From: JAWLHK01 sp041690355 [NCBI: bacterium]
GTDB lineage: Bacteria > J088 > JAWLBW01
Reading direction: 5' to 3'
DNA length: 64,000 nucleotides
Assembly (NCBI GenBank): GCA_041690355.1
Contig: JAWLHK010000013.1
Coordinates: forward strand, 50,147 to 114,146
Shown: positions 43,490 to 52,864 of the stretch, one piece after another
Numbering within the stretch: the stretch's first letter is position 1
Layout of the letters: the number at the start of each line of letters is the position of its first letter
Notes under the pieces: model-generated
The model's input: the letters and a program-made list of their open reading frames with translations, nothing else
Told to the model about the DNA's origin: nothing
The model's database searches: none
Translations under genes and position numbers: made by a program

Positions 43490-45421
43490 GTGCTGAAGGA
43501 AGGCCACATCACTGTCACGCTCCCCGACGGGTCGCAGCGCGAGATCCCGGCCGGTTCCACCGGAGCCGACCTCGCGGCGCAGATCGGTCCGCGGCTTGCC
43601 CGCGAAGCGCTGGCGATGAAGATCGGCGATTCCGTGTACGACCTGTCGCGTACCCTCGACGGCGATGCGCGGGTCGAGTTCGTCATGCCCGACAGCGACG
43701 CGGGGCTCGACGTTCTGCGCCACTCCACCGCGCACCTGCTCGCCATGGCCGTGCAGGAGCTGTATCCCGAGGCCAAGGTCACCATCGGCCCGGTCATCGA
43801 GAACGGCTTCTACTACGACTTCGAGCGGCCGACCCCGTTCAGCGACGAAGATCTGGCAAGCATCGAAGCCCGCATGGCCGAGATCGTCAAGCGCGATCTG
43901 CCCGTCTACCGCGAAGTCGTTGCCCGCGACGAAGCCGTGCGCCGCTTCGAGAAGCTGGGCGAACACTTCAAGGTCGAGATCATCCGCGAGTTGCCCGACG
44001 GGCCGATTACCGTCTACGGCCACGGCGACTGGTTCGATCTGTGCCGCGGCCCCCACGTGCCGTCGACCGGCCGCCTGGGGGCCTTCAAGCTGCTCAGCGT
44101 CGCCGGCGCATACTGGCGGGGCGACGAGCGCAATCCGCAGCTGCAGCGCATCTACGGTACGGCCTGGGCCAGCAAGAAGGAACTCAAGGCCTACCTCGAT
44201 CAGATCGAGGAGGCCAAGAAGCGCGATCACCGCAAGCTCGGCCGCGAACTGAATCTGTTCACCTTTCACCCCGTCGCGCCCGCGAGCCCCTTCTTCCACC
44301 CGAAGGGGGCGACCGTCTACAATCTGCTCGTCGAGTATATCCGCGCGCTGTATTTCAAGCACGGCTACGACGAGGTGATCACCCCGATGGTCGCCGATCT
44401 CGAGTTGTGGAAGAAATCGGGGCACTACGACAATTTCGCCGAAAGCATGTACTTCACGAAGGTGGAGGAGCGCGATTTTTCGGTCAAGCCGATGAACTGC
44501 CCGGGCCACTGCGTCATGTTTGGCGCGCAGGCCTGGTCCTACCGCGATCTGCCCGTGCGCATGGCCGACTTCGGCCGGCTGCACCGCTTCGAGCGTTCGG
44601 GCGTGACCCAGGGGCTTACCCGGGTGCGCTCCTTCTCGCAGGACGACGCGCACATCTTCTGCGCCCCCGAGCAGATGGAGGACGAGATCCTCAAGTTCAT
44701 CGACCTGCTCTACGAAGTTTACGGCGTGTTCGGCTTCGGCGACGTCCGGGTCGCCATCGCCACCCGGCCGGCCCGCTCGCAGGGGACCGACGAACAGTGG
44801 AAGCTGGCCGAAGACGCGCTCGAGAGCGCCCTGCGCCGCCGCAACATCGCCTTTCACCTCAATCCCGGCGAAGGGGCCTTCTACGGGCCCAAAATCGAGT
44901 TTCAGGTCCTGGACGCCTTGCGCCGCCCGTGGCAACTTGGCACGATTCAGGTAGACTATTCTATGCCGACCCGTTTCGGGCTCTCTTACCGCACCAGCGA
45001 GGGGACCGAGGCGGTGCCGGTCATGCTGCACCGTGCCATGCTCGGATCGATTGAGCGGTTCATGGGAATCCTCATCGAACACTGCGCCGGCGCGTTTCCC
45101 GTCTGGCTTGCGCCCGTGCAGGCCGCCGTGTTGACGGTGAGCGAAAAGAGCGTGGCCTACGGCGAGCGAGTGACCGCGCAACTGCGTGCTGCGGGGATCC
45201 GGGTCGAATTCGACCAGGGCGACGAGAAGATCGGCGCCAAGATCCGCCGCGCCCAGCTGCAGAAGATTCCGTATATGCTCGTGCTCGGTGAGCGCGAGGC
45301 GACCGACCAGACCGTGGCGGTGCGCACCCGGACCGGCGAGCAGATGCCGCCCGGCCCGGTAGAACAGTTCATCGAACGGGTCTCCGAAATTACGCGGACC
45401 CGTTCGGCGGTTTTATTGTAA
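43490..45421 (+). CDS. thrS: Threonyl-tRNA synthetase ThrS
   Basis: This class II synthetase charges tRNA-Thr. The 643 residues show the full-length bacterial architecture. A TGS domain (ITVTLPDGSQREIPAGST) comes first, then the editing domain with HSTAHLLAMAVQ and VIENGFYYDF, then the catalytic core with the zinc-binding MNCPGHCVMF near 334 and the HRFERSGVTQGLTRVRSFSQ motif, and finally the anticodon-binding domain (VRTRTGEQMPPG near the end). GTG is the start codon, and no strong ribosome-binding site precedes it. The gene heads the thrS-infC-rpmI-rplT-pheST-ihfA run and lies just after tRNA-Val and its terminator. Confidence 0.97.
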   Translation: MLKEGHITVTLPDGSQREIPAGSTGADLAAQIGPRLAREALAMKIGDSVYDLSRTLDGDARVEFVMPDSDAGLDVLRHSTAHLLAMAVQELYPEAKVTIGPVIENGFYYDFERPTPFSDEDLASIEARMAEIVKRDLPVYREVVARDEAVRRFEKLGEHFKVEIIRELPDGPITVYGHGDWFDLCRGPHVPSTGRLGAFKLLSVAGAYWRGDERNPQLQRIYGTAWASKKELKAYLDQIEEAKKRDHRKLGRELNLFTFHPVAPASPFFHPKGATVYNLLVEYIRALYFKHGYDEVITPMVADLELWKKSGHYDNFAESMYFTKVEERDFSVKPMNCPGHCVMFGAQAWSYRDLPVRMADFGRLHRFERSGVTQGLTRVRSFSQDDAHIFCAPEQMEDEILKFIDLLYEVYGVFGFGDVRVAIATRPARSQGTDEQWKLAEDALESALRRRNIAFHLNPGEGAFYGPKIEFQVLDALRRPWQLGTIQVDYSMPTRFGLSYRTSEGTEAVPVMLHRAMLGSIERFMGILIEHCAGAFPVWLAPVQAAVLTVSEKSVAYGERVTAQLRAAGIRVEFDQGDEKIGAKIRRAQLQKIPYMLVLGEREATDQTVAVRTRTGEQMPPGPVEQFIERVSEITRTRSAVLL

Positions 45422-45435
45422 ATCCGAGGAGGTCA

Positions 45436-45996
45436 ATGGCCCTACCACCGAGAGCTCGACGTGATCCGCGACAGCGCGAAACCGACCGTACACCCGTCAA
45501 CGAACGCATTCGTTCCCGGGAGGTCCGGGTCGTCGACGATGAAGGCAACCAGCTTGGCATCATGCTGACGGCGCAGGCGCTCGACCTTGCGCGTGAGCGC
45601 GGGCTCGATCTGGTGGAAGTGGCGTCCAACTCGACCCCGCCCGTAGCGAGAATTCTCGATTACGGCAAGTACAAGTACCAGCTGAAGAAAAAGCAGCAGG
45701 AAGCCAAGAAGAAGCAGACGATCGTTGTCGTGAAGGAAATCAAACTGCGTCCGGCGACTGACCAGCACGATTTCGACTTCAAGTTCAAGCACGCACAACG
45801 GTTTCTCGAAGAAGGCGACAAGGTCAAGATTGAAATCCGGTTCCGCGGCCGTGAAATTGTTCACGTCGACGTCGGCCGGGAACAGATGAGCAAGATGGTC
45901 AAGGCGCTCGAACCCTACGGCATCGTCGAAAGCCCCCCCAAGATGGAGGGGAAGGCGATGATCGCCATCGTGGCATCGAAGTCGTCGAAGCACTGA
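45436..45996 (+). CDS. infC: Translation initiation factor IF-3
   Basis: IF-3 binds the 30S subunit and checks start codon and initiator tRNA. The 186 residues include the N-terminal domain ([20 protein letters not shown] type, here [20 protein letters not shown]), the Lys-rich linker ([14 protein letters not shown]) and the C-terminal domain ([22 protein letters not shown]). A GAGGAGG lies only 3 bases before the ATG, an unusually short gap. In many bacteria infC starts with a rare codon such as ATT for autoregulation; here the best start is an ordinary ATG. It follows thrS by 14 bases. Confidence 0.96.
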   Translation: MALPPRARRDPRQRETDRTPVNERIRSREVRVVDDEGNQLGIMLTAQALDLARERGLDLVEVASNSTPPVARILDYGKYKYQLKKKQQEAKKKQTIVVVKEIKLRPATDQHDFDFKFKHAQRFLEEGDKVKIEIRFRGREIVHVDVGREQMSKMVKALEPYGIVESPPKMEGKAMIAIVASKSSKH

Positions 45997-46037
45997 CACA
46001 GGACGGGGGGCCCGCAGGCCGCCCAGGAGTCGTAGAC

Positions 46038-46238
46038 ATGCCCAAGATGAAGAGCAACCGCGGCGCCGCCAAGCGTTTCACCATGACGGCCAGCGGCAAG
46101 GCGAAGTACAAGAAGATGAACCGCCGGCACATCCTGACCAAGAAGGCGCAGAAGCGCAAGCGCCACCTGCGCCAGGACGGCATCATCTCGAAGGCCGATC
46201 AGCCGAACATCGATCGGATGCTTCCGTACGGCGCCTGA
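46038..46238 (+). CDS. rpmI: 50S ribosomal protein L35
   Basis: The 66-residue basic protein begins [14 protein letters not shown] and contains [14 protein letters not shown], both diagnostic for bL35. It sits in its usual place between infC and rplT. A CCAGGAG ribosome-binding site precedes the ATG. The spacer to rplT is long and structured. Confidence 0.96.
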   Translation: MPKMKSNRGAAKRFTMTASGKAKYKKMNRRHILTKKAQKRKRHLRQDGIISKADQPNIDRMLPYGA

Positions 46239-46250
46239 AAATTGATATCC

Positions 46251-46329
46251 GGTGCCCTGCGGGGCGCCATTCACTGGACGGCTGCAGGCCGTCGCGCACC
46301 TGAAGTAGAGGCGGAACGAACCGACCTCT
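46251..46329 (+). promoter_or_regulatory. Three consecutive hairpins in the rpmI-rplT spacer (candidate L20 autoregulatory element)
   Basis: Within 117 bases: GGTGCCC (46251-46257)/GGGCGCC (46262-46268) with loop TGCG; GACGGC (46277-46282)/GCCGTC (46288-46293); and GAGGCGG (46308-46314)/CCG-A-CCTC (46321-46328) with one bulge. Such long spacers are unusual between these genes. L20 is known to repress its own operon by binding mRNA, so autoregulation is plausible. Confidence 0.45.
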
Positions 46330-46355
46330 CGCGTAAAAGAAACTGAGGAACGATC

Positions 46356-46712
46356 ATGCGTGTCAAACGCAGCGTGCCGAGCCGGGCTCGGCGCCGCAAG
46401 ATGCTGAAGATGGCGAAGGGCTACCGCGGCCCGCGCCGTAAACTGTTCAAGAACGCCAAGGAAACGGTCGAGCGCGCGCTCCAGCACGCCTATATCGGCC
46501 GCAAGCGCCGCAAGCGCGACTTCCGTTCGCTTTGGATTATCCGCATCAATGCTGCCTGCCGCGAAAACGGCATCAGCTACAGCAGGTTCATCCACGCGCT
46601 GAAGACCGCCAACATCGGCCTCGACCGCAAGTCGCTCGCGTACATCGCCCTCACCGACGGCGACGCATTTACGAAGATTGCGGCTGAAGCGGGAGTCAAG
46701 GCCGGCGCGTAA
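46356..46712 (+). CDS. rplT: 50S ribosomal protein L20
   Basis: The 118 residues match bL20: [20 protein letters not shown] at the start, [20 protein letters not shown], and [20 protein letters not shown]20 is an early assembly protein of the 50S subunit and, in known cases, a translational repressor of its own operon. GAGGAAC precedes the ATG. A terminator or attenuator hairpin follows before pheS. Confidence 0.97.
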   Translation: MRVKRSVPSRARRRKMLKMAKGYRGPRRKLFKNAKETVERALQHAYIGRKRRKRDFRSLWIIRINAACRENGISYSRFIHALKTANIGLDRKSLAYIALTDGDAFTKIAAEAGVKAGA

Positions 46713-47837
<1,125 letters not shown>

Positions 47838-47912
47838 TGGTCTGCTTTTTTTCTTTTCCGGCGGATGGAATCGCGCCTTCCCGTGGTTCAGCCGCCCTGA
47901 CGGTTTAGCAAT

Positions 47913-50264
47913 ATGCGTGCAAGTCTGAAATGGATTCGTGAGTTCATCGACCTCGCCGGCGCCGGCAACCTGGCGCACCGGCTCACCATGGCCGGCATCG
48001 AGGTCGAGGGCATCGAGAAACCGGGCGCCGGCAACGAGCGCCTCGTGATTGCCGAGGTCCGCAATGCGGAACCGGTAGCCGGAAAGTCGCTGCTCTTCTG
48101 CCGCGTCTTCGACGGCGCCGCCGAGCAGGAGGTCATCTGCGGCGACACGACCATCCGCGCGGGCGAACGGGTGCTCTACGCGCCGCCGGGGAGCTTCGTG
48201 AACAGCCGCGACATCGGCCGCCGCAAGTTCGGCGACATCGAGAGCGCCGGCATGCTCTGCAGCCTCGAGGATACCGGTCTCGTCGACAAGAGCGACGCCG
48301 TGCTGCGTGTCGAGGCCGAGCCGGGAACGCCCTTCGAGAAGCTCATTGATCTGCAGGACGAGATCTGGGAGCTGAACATTACGCCGAACCGCGCCGACTG
48401 CCTTTCGCAGTGGGGCGTGGCCCGCGAGCTCGCCGCCATTTTCGAGCGCGAAGCTACGCTTCCCCCGCTGGAACTCGTGGCCACCGGCAAGGCCGAGGCG
48501 CCGTCGGTGACCCTCGAGGATGCCGATGCCTGCCCGCGCTACACGGCGCGCATCCTGCGCGGCGTGAAGATCGGCCCGAGCCCGCTCGCCGTGCGCATGC
48601 GGCTCGAGCGCTGCGGTGTGCGCGCCATCAACAACGTGGTCGACGCGACGAACATCGTCCTGCTCGAGCTCGGGCAGCCCCTGCACGCCTTCGACCTGCG
48701 CAAACTCGCCGGCGGCCGCATCGTCGTGCGCCGCGCGAAAGCGGGCGAGATCCTGCGCACGCTGGATGACGTGGAGCGCAAACTGACCGGCGAGGATCTG
48801 ATCATCGCCGATGCCGAACGGCCGGTGGCGCTGGCCGGGGTCATGGGGGGCGGTGACTCGGAAGTGAGCGAAGAGACCGTCGATATTCTGCTCGAGAGCG
48901 CGTGGTTCAACCCCGTCGTCGTGCGCAAGGGGGCCAAGCGCCACGGTATGCACACCGAGGCGTCGCACCGCTTCGAGCGCGGCGTCGATCCGGCCATGGT
49001 GCGTCGCGCCAGCGATCGCTGTGCCGAGCTGATTCTCGCGTGGGCGGGCGGCGAGGCGGATCAGGCGATTGCCGAGGCGGGCCCCGGCGTCCCCACGCAC
49101 GGGCCGGTGACCCTGCGGCTCGCGCGCCTCGAACGCATCCTCGGGATCGCCGTGTCGCCCGAGCGGGCAGCGGAACTCCTTCGGGGACTCGGCTGCGCCG
49201 TCGGCGAGGGCGGGGCAGGAGAGCTTTCGGTCACGCCGCCGACGTGGCGTCAGGACCTGCACATCGAAGAAGACTTCATTGAAGAGGTCGTGCGCCTCTA
49301 CGGCTACGACAAGCTCCCGGCTGGCGCGGGCGCGACGCCCCTCTCGCACGTTCCCGCGTCGCCGATCACACCGGCCGATCGCGTGCGCGACCTGCTGCGC
49401 GATGCGGGCTTCGGCGAAGTCATCGCCTACAGCTTCACGTCGCCGCAGAACCTGGCGTCGCTGGGCCTGAGCGATCACCGCGCGACGCCCATCGAGCTCG
49501 ACAAGCCGCTGACGGTCGAACAGTCGGTCATGCGCACGACGCTGGCCGTGAGCCTGCTCGAGGCGGCCTCGCTGAACCACCGCCGCGGCAACACTCGCCT
49601 GCGTCTCTTCGACGTGAGCCGCGTCTTTCTCGCCGGCGATCCGCACGCTGAACCGGTGCACGCCGGCGCCATCGCCGTCGGTGAGTGGGACGCCTCTCTC
49701 TGGGGCGCGCGCGACCGCAAGGCCGACTTCTTCGATCTCAAGGGGATCGCCGAGGAGCTGATTGCGTCGTTCGGCGCCCGCGCGCGCTGGGAGCGCAGCA
49801 CCGAACCGTTTCTGCACCCGGGCATGTCGGCCGATGTCTACCTCGGCGATGAGAAGGTTGGATGGGTCGGCGTGCTTCATCCGCGGGTGCTTCGGCACTT
49901 CGACCTTCCCGATGCGGTGGCCTTAGAGCTGAACGTCGACAAGCTGCCGGTCCGCGCGCGCAAGGCCATCGAAGCGCCCAGCCGGTTTCCCGCGGTCATG
50001 CGCGACGTGGCGTTCCTCGTCGACCGCAAGGTGCCGGCCGCCGGGCTCGAGGCGGCCCTCCGTTCGGCCGCGCCCGCGTGGCTGATCGACGTTGCCCTTT
50101 TCGACGTGTACGAGAGTGAAGCCCTCGGCGACCGGCGGAATCTCGCGTTTCACCTGCATTTCCAGTCGGTTACGGGAACGCTGCGGGATGAGGAGGTCGA
50201 CGGAGCCGTCCAGGCCATGGTCGACGCCTGCACCCGGAAGACCGGGGCCGAGCTGCGCGCCTGA
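47913..50264 (+). CDS. pheT: Phenylalanyl-tRNA synthetase beta subunit
   Basis: PheT carries tRNA recognition and editing of mischarged Tyr-tRNA-Phe. The 783 residues show the bacterial order: an N-terminal OB-fold tRNA-binding domain (VIAEVRNAEPVAGKSLL), B3/B4 editing domain (VGITPNR-like INITPNRADCLSQ, here LNITPNRADCLSQWG), the B5 domain, a catalytic-like core (HRFERGVDPAMVRRA) and the C-terminal FDX-ACB domain (SRFPAVMRDVAFLVDRKVPA). It follows pheS after 75 bases that contain a T-rich run (47847-47853) but no clear hairpin. Confidence 0.97.
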   Translation: MRASLKWIREFIDLAGAGNLAHRLTMAGIEVEGIEKPGAGNERLVIAEVRNAEPVAGKSLLFCRVFDGAAEQEVICGDTTIRAGERVLYAPPGSFVNSRDIGRRKFGDIESAGMLCSLEDTGLVDKSDAVLRVEAEPGTPFEKLIDLQDEIWELNITPNRADCLSQWGVARELAAIFEREATLPPLELVATGKAEAPSVTLEDADACPRYTARILRGVKIGPSPLAVRMRLERCGVRAINNVVDATNIVLLELGQPLHAFDLRKLAGGRIVVRRAKAGEILRTLDDVERKLTGEDLIIADAERPVALAGVMGGGDSEVSEETVDILLESAWFNPVVVRKGAKRHGMHTEASHRFERGVDPAMVRRASDRCAELILAWAGGEADQAIAEAGPGVPTHGPVTLRLARLERILGIAVSPERAAELLRGLGCAVGEGGAGELSVTPPTWRQDLHIEEDFIEEVVRLYGYDKLPAGAGATPLSHVPASPITPADRVRDLLRDAGFGEVIAYSFTSPQNLASLGLSDHRATPIELDKPLTVEQSVMRTTLAVSLLEAASLNHRRGNTRLRLFDVSRVFLAGDPHAEPVHAGAIAVGEWDASLWGARDRKADFFDLKGIAEELIASFGARARWERSTEPFLHPGMSADVYLGDEKVGWVGVLHPRVLRHFDLPDAVALELNVDKLPVRARKAIEAPSRFPAVMRDVAFLVDRKVPAAGLEAALRSAAPAWLIDVALFDVYESEALGDRRNLAFHLHFQSVTGTLRDEEVDGAVQAMVDACTRKTGAELRA

Positions 50265-50355
50265 CCGCGGGGTAGCCTCAGGCCCTCCGGAGAGCGGACG
50301 TCGCCTCTTTGGCGGGTCCAGGGGTCGGTCCCCGTGACGAAGCTTTTGATTTTGT

Positions 50356-50384
50356 TTGCCTTTTTCCGGTTTCTGGGGTAAACT
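50356..50384 (+). promoter_or_regulatory. Promoter of ihfA-merR
   Basis: TTGCCT (50356-50361), a 17-base spacer and TAAACT (50379-50384) predict a start near 50391, 25 bases before the ATG of ihfA, allowing expression apart from pheST. Confidence 0.7.
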
Positions 50385-50415
50385 CCCCTTGAGCTGTCAG
50401 TTAGAAGGCCTGCCC

Positions 50416-50778
50416 ATGGGAAACACGGTTACCAAAGCAGACATCATCGAAGCCATCAATCAGCGAATCGGTTACTCGAAGAAAGAGTCGGCCGAAATCG
50501 TCGAAGCCTTGCTGGAGTCGATCAAGGACTGCCTGGGACGCGGAGAAAAGGTGAAAATCTCGGGGTTTGGCAACTTCGAGGTCCGATCCAAGAATCCGCG
50601 CATCGGCCGCAACCCGCAGACCAAAGAAGAAATTGAGATCTCGGCCCGCCGCGTGCTCACCTTCAAGCCCAGCCAGGTCATCAAGAAGCTCATGAACGGC
50701 GGGCGCGACGTCGACGGCGACCTCGGTGACGATACCGAAGCCACCGACACCGACATCAAGGTTGAGCCGGTCGCCTGA
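50416..50778 (+). CDS. ihfA: Integration host factor alpha subunit with acidic C-terminal tail
   Basis: IHF is a sequence-specific DNA-bending protein of the HU family, acting in recombination, replication and sigma-54 promoters. The 120 residues begin [20 protein letters not shown] and include [20 protein letters not shown] and [15 protein letters not shown], the beta-arm and signature. The usual length is about 95-100; here about 20 extra residues ([19 protein letters not shown]) form an acidic tail. ATG 50416 is chosen for the family N terminus. Position after pheT and before a MerR gene supports IHF alpha over HU. Confidence 0.92.
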   Translation: MGNTVTKADIIEAINQRIGYSKKESAEIVEALLESIKDCLGRGEKVKISGFGNFEVRSKNPRIGRNPQTKEEIEISARRVLTFKPSQVIKKLMNGGRDVDGDLGDDTEATDTDIKVEPVA

Positions 50779-50786
50779 GCCGCCGC

Positions 50787-51203
50787 ATGTCGAAGCCGGC
50801 GATCCCCGACAAAATGTTCTTTAAAATCGGCGAGGTGGCGAAGATCACCGGCGTCAAGCCGTATATTCTTCGCTACTGGGAAACCGAGTTTCCGCACCTG
50901 AAGCCGAGCAAGGGGCGCTCGCAGCATCGCCTCTACCGCCGCCGCGACGTCGAAGACATCCTGCGCATCAAGCAGCTGCTGTACGAAGAGAAGTTCACCA
51001 TCGCGGGCGCCAAGCAGGTGCTGCGCCATGGTCCCGACGAGGTCGAACCCGTCGTCGCCCCTGCGCCGCCCGTCGCGGCCGCCCCCGCAGCGCCCGTTCC
51101 CACGCCGACCGCGGTCGGCCCGGCCGCATCGATGGACCCGCAGCGCAAGGCCCGCTTGCGCAGCGAGCTGCTGGCCATTCGCGAGCTGGTGACGCGGCTC
51201 TGA
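50787..51203 (+). CDS. MerR-family transcriptional regulator
   Basis: The 138-residue protein opens with [20 protein letters not shown] and [16 protein letters not shown], a winged-helix MerR DNA-binding domain, followed by [20 protein letters not shown]. An Ala/Pro-rich linker and a short basic helix end the protein, with no Cys-based metal site. This type of MerR regulator directly after pheT-ihfA is conserved in proteobacteria and delta-type bacteria, but its target is not known. The gene starts 8 bases after ihfA and is co-transcribed with it. Confidence 0.88.
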   Translation: MSKPAIPDKMFFKIGEVAKITGVKPYILRYWETEFPHLKPSKGRSQHRLYRRRDVEDILRIKQLLYEEKFTIAGAKQVLRHGPDEVEPVVAPAPPVAAAPAAPVPTPTAVGPAASMDPQRKARLRSELLAIRELVTRL

Positions 51204-51206
51204 CCT

Positions 51207-51279
51207 CACCCGCGTTCTGAGACCTCACCCCCGTCGACGCTTTGCGTCGTCGGCCCCTCTCCTTCGCAAGGAGAGGGGG
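51207..51279. repeat. Palindromic intergenic element (CCTCACCC...CCCCTCTCC type)
   Basis: Two direct GACCTCACCC motifs precede GACGC-TTT-GCGTC (51236-51248) and an 11-bp perfect hairpin CCCCTCTCCTT-CGC-AAGGAGAGGGG (51254-51278). Elements of this look are dispersed as REP-like repeats in many genomes. It could also stop transcripts from merR, though no T-run follows. Confidence 0.55.
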
Positions 51280-51310
51280 ATCTGTGAATCTTCTCCTTGC
51301 AGGCGGACAG

Positions 51311-51345
51311 GCGACTGCGGACGGATGACTGTCGACTGATGACCG
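51311..51345. repeat. Heptad repeat array (NNNACTG type)
   Basis: Units GCGACTG, CGGACGG, ATGACTG, TCGACTG and ATGACCG follow at exact 7-base period, just upstream of the tRNA-Pro promoter. Confidence 0.65.
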
Positions 51346-51356
51346 CCGGTTTTCCC

Positions 51357-51385
51357 GTGACAGAACCCCGGGTTCCTGCTACACT
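51357..51385 (+). promoter_or_regulatory. Promoter of tRNA-Pro
   Basis: GTGACA (51357-51362), a 17-base spacer and TACACT (51380-51385) predict a start near 51392, 17 bases before the mature tRNA. Confidence 0.65.
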
Positions 51386-51408
51386 GATGGATTCTTGCGT
51401 GATTCAGT

Positions 51409-51485
51409 CGGGGCGTAGCGCAGTCTGGTAGCGCACACGTCTGGGGGGCGTGTGGTCGTGGGTTCAAATCCCGCCGCCCCGACCA
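51409..51485 (+). tRNA. tRNA-Pro (anticodon GGG)
   Basis: The 77 bases form a cloverleaf with acceptor CGGGGCG/CGCCCCG, D-stem GCGC/GCGC, anticodon stem CACGT/GCGTG and loop CTGGGGG (anticodon GGG), T-stem GTGGG/CCCGC, and encoded CCA at 51483-51485. Its 3' part from the T-loop onward is repeated 963 bases downstream. Confidence 0.95.
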
Positions 51486-51535
51486 TCTTGAAAGCCTCAG
51501 GAGACCTGGTTCTCCTGGGGCTTTTGTTTTGTCGG
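51461..51535. repeat. Left copy of a tRNA-Pro 3'-end direct repeat (attL-like)
   Basis: From the T-stem/loop through the terminator, this stretch is nearly identical to 52424-52495: 24 identical bases, one mismatch, 23 identical bases, another mismatch, then a 3-base gap. The arrangement is what integration into a tRNA gene leaves behind. This copy belongs to the intact tRNA. Confidence 0.75.
51492..51528 (+). terminator. Terminator of tRNA-Pro
   Basis: A 13-bp stem (AAGCCTCAGGAGA, 51492-51504; TCTCCTGGGGCTT, 51511-51523, one G-T pair) with a six-base loop is followed by TTGTTTT. A decayed copy lies at 52452-52490. Confidence 0.85.
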
Positions 51536-51646
51536 CTGGCCGACCGTGTTCTCGGTGCAGACTCGCGACGGTTTCTCCGTGGATAACAAGCGTCACAAAC
51601 CGGCGCTCGAGGCGTATGCGGACGATAGTCGCAGCCGCAGGCGTCG

Positions 51647-52132
51647 CTATACCGGTTTGGCGTCTTGGGGAAGGGAGAGAAGTTCCTCCAATCGATCAAA
51701 GAACGCCCGCTTCCAGTATGGGATTCCAAAGGTCTTCGTGAGCCAGGCATAGAGCGGTTTCAATTTGGTGTACCGCACCGTGACGATGTATGTATATTGA
51801 ACGCGCGTGCCTTCGGGATCATCAAGAAGCAGGAGCTCCTCTTCGCCGGTTGTGTTGAACGTGATATTGTGCGTGGCGCATCGGTACCCCTGTCCGGGCA
51901 GGAGCTCAGCTTCGATGTTCACCCTGACATCGGGAAATATTTTTCCGAACGACGCAGCCAACGCCTCGATCGTCAGCCGGTTTCCGTCCCGCTTTACGAT
52001 CTTGATGTCCCGGGCAACTTTGGGAAACCGCTCCGGAAATCGCTCCCAATCTGAAACGATTGCGTAGACGTCTTCCCGCTTCGCCTTCAGTACCCAGCTG
52101 CCTTTCACTTCCACTTGATTCGACTTCTGCAT
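51647..52132 (-). CDS. SRPBCC (START/polyketide-cyclase-like) protein
   Basis: The 161-residue protein begins MQKSNQVEVKGSWVLKAKRE and contains the helix-grip opening DVYAIVSDWERFPERFPKVA. TYIVTVRYTKLKPLYAWL comes near the end. These fit the SRPBCC fold, which holds lipids or other hydrophobic ligands. The ATG at 52132, with AGAGAGAAC upstream, is preferred over a longer form because conserved sequence starts there. The gene lies within the interval bounded by the tRNA-Pro repeats and uses visibly more A and T than its neighbours, pointing to recent acquisition. There is no signal peptide. The ligand is unknown. Confidence 0.72.
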   Translation of the reverse strand: MQKSNQVEVKGSWVLKAKREDVYAIVSDWERFPERFPKVARDIKIVKRDGNRLTIEALAASFGKIFPDVRVNIEAELLPGQGYRCATHNITFNTTGEEELLLLDDPEGTRVQYTYIVTVRYTKLKPLYAWLTKTFGIPYWKRAFFDRLEELLSLPQDAKPV

Positions 52133-52423
52133 AGGTTCTCTCTGGTTAACCGATCGTTCTTCAGGAAAGCGGCGTCCCATGTCCAAGGGCTGGGCACTTG
52201 GACAGTCGTGCACGACTTATGTAGTAGCCCCGATAATGAGGTTGATCTCGTCCGTACGGCCTGACGCCATGTTCGCTGTTCCTCTTTCAACGGCACGACA
52301 CGCGCGACTCCATGGAGAAACGGAAAACTCGCGGTGGGCACACGGGCTGAACCGTCAACTTATTGTGCCACGTCGGGCGTTTGCCAGCTTCAGGCGTGAG
52401 TACGGCGCTTTCCGACTGATTGA
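52133..52423. other. Non-coding right part of the tRNA-bounded interval
   Basis: About 290 bases with no convincing gene; the open frame at 52179-52454 runs through the tRNA-Pro fragment and has no recognisable domain. Base composition is less GC-rich than the core genome. No integrase or transposase remnant was recognised. Confidence 0.5.
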
Positions 52424-52495
52424 GGTTCAAATCCCGCCGCCCCGACCCTCTTGAAAGCCTCAGGAGACCTGATTCTGGGGCTTTCGTTTTTTCGC
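52424..52495. repeat. Right copy of the tRNA-Pro 3'-end direct repeat (attR-like)
   Basis: It repeats the tRNA-Pro T-loop, 3' acceptor strand and terminator (see 51461-51535). The bases before it differ completely from the tRNA, so it is a fragment and not a second tRNA gene. The CCA is changed to CCC and the terminator stem is broken by a 3-base deletion. Confidence 0.75.
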
Positions 52496-52720
52496 AGGCG
52501 CCGGCTCTCGTGAACGGCGCTCCTCCAGGATGGCATCGGACAGCGAAGGTCCCTTGCCAATCAGTTTTGGACCCGGCTGTTTCCATGCCGGCGTCCTTGG
52601 CGGACCAATATACGCGATCACTTTCCCGTGGCGTTGAAGGGCGAGCGTCTCGCCTTGCTCGACCTGCCGGAGAATGCTGGACATGTGACGGCGAAAATCG
52701 GTGAGGGAACAGGTTTTCAT
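52460..52720 (-). CDS. Orphan Phd/YefM-type antitoxin
   Basis: The 86-residue protein MKTCSLTDFRRHMSSILRQV... has the Phd/YefM N-terminal fold: beta-strand, SLTDFRRHMSSILRQVEQGE and then LALQRHGKVIAYIGP. Antitoxins of this family bind DNA with the N-terminal domain and neutralise a toxin with the C-terminal tail. No toxin gene is found on either side. The last residues (about KRKPQNQVS) are encoded by the displaced tRNA-Pro terminator copy, so the natural C terminus may have been replaced. Six bases separate TATTCT from the ATG, a possible leaderless start. It is probably a relic, though the DNA-binding part looks intact. Confidence 0.65.
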   Translation of the reverse strand: MKTCSLTDFRRHMSSILRQVEQGETLALQRHGKVIAYIGPPRTPAWKQPGPKLIGKGPSLSDAILEERRSREPAPAKKRKPQNQVS

Positions 52721-52864
52721 ACAAGCAGAATAGCCTATTCTTCCACGTGTTCTGCGGGGAGACCGGGCGGGTGCCATCGCCGAAGTGGCATAGCACCAAT
52801 CCCACCCCTACCTCCCTCAGGCCGCTCCCTGCTACACTCAAGCTTTTCCCTCCTGGAGGAGATC

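Noticed and set aside
52424-52450. A second tRNA-Pro gene
   Set aside because: Only the T-loop and 3' acceptor strand are present; the 5' half and anticodon arm are missing and CCA reads CCC.
52179-52454. Possible small gene inside the tRNA-bounded interval
   Set aside because: It reads through the displaced tRNA-Pro fragment, lacks a ribosome-binding site and shows no recognisable domain.
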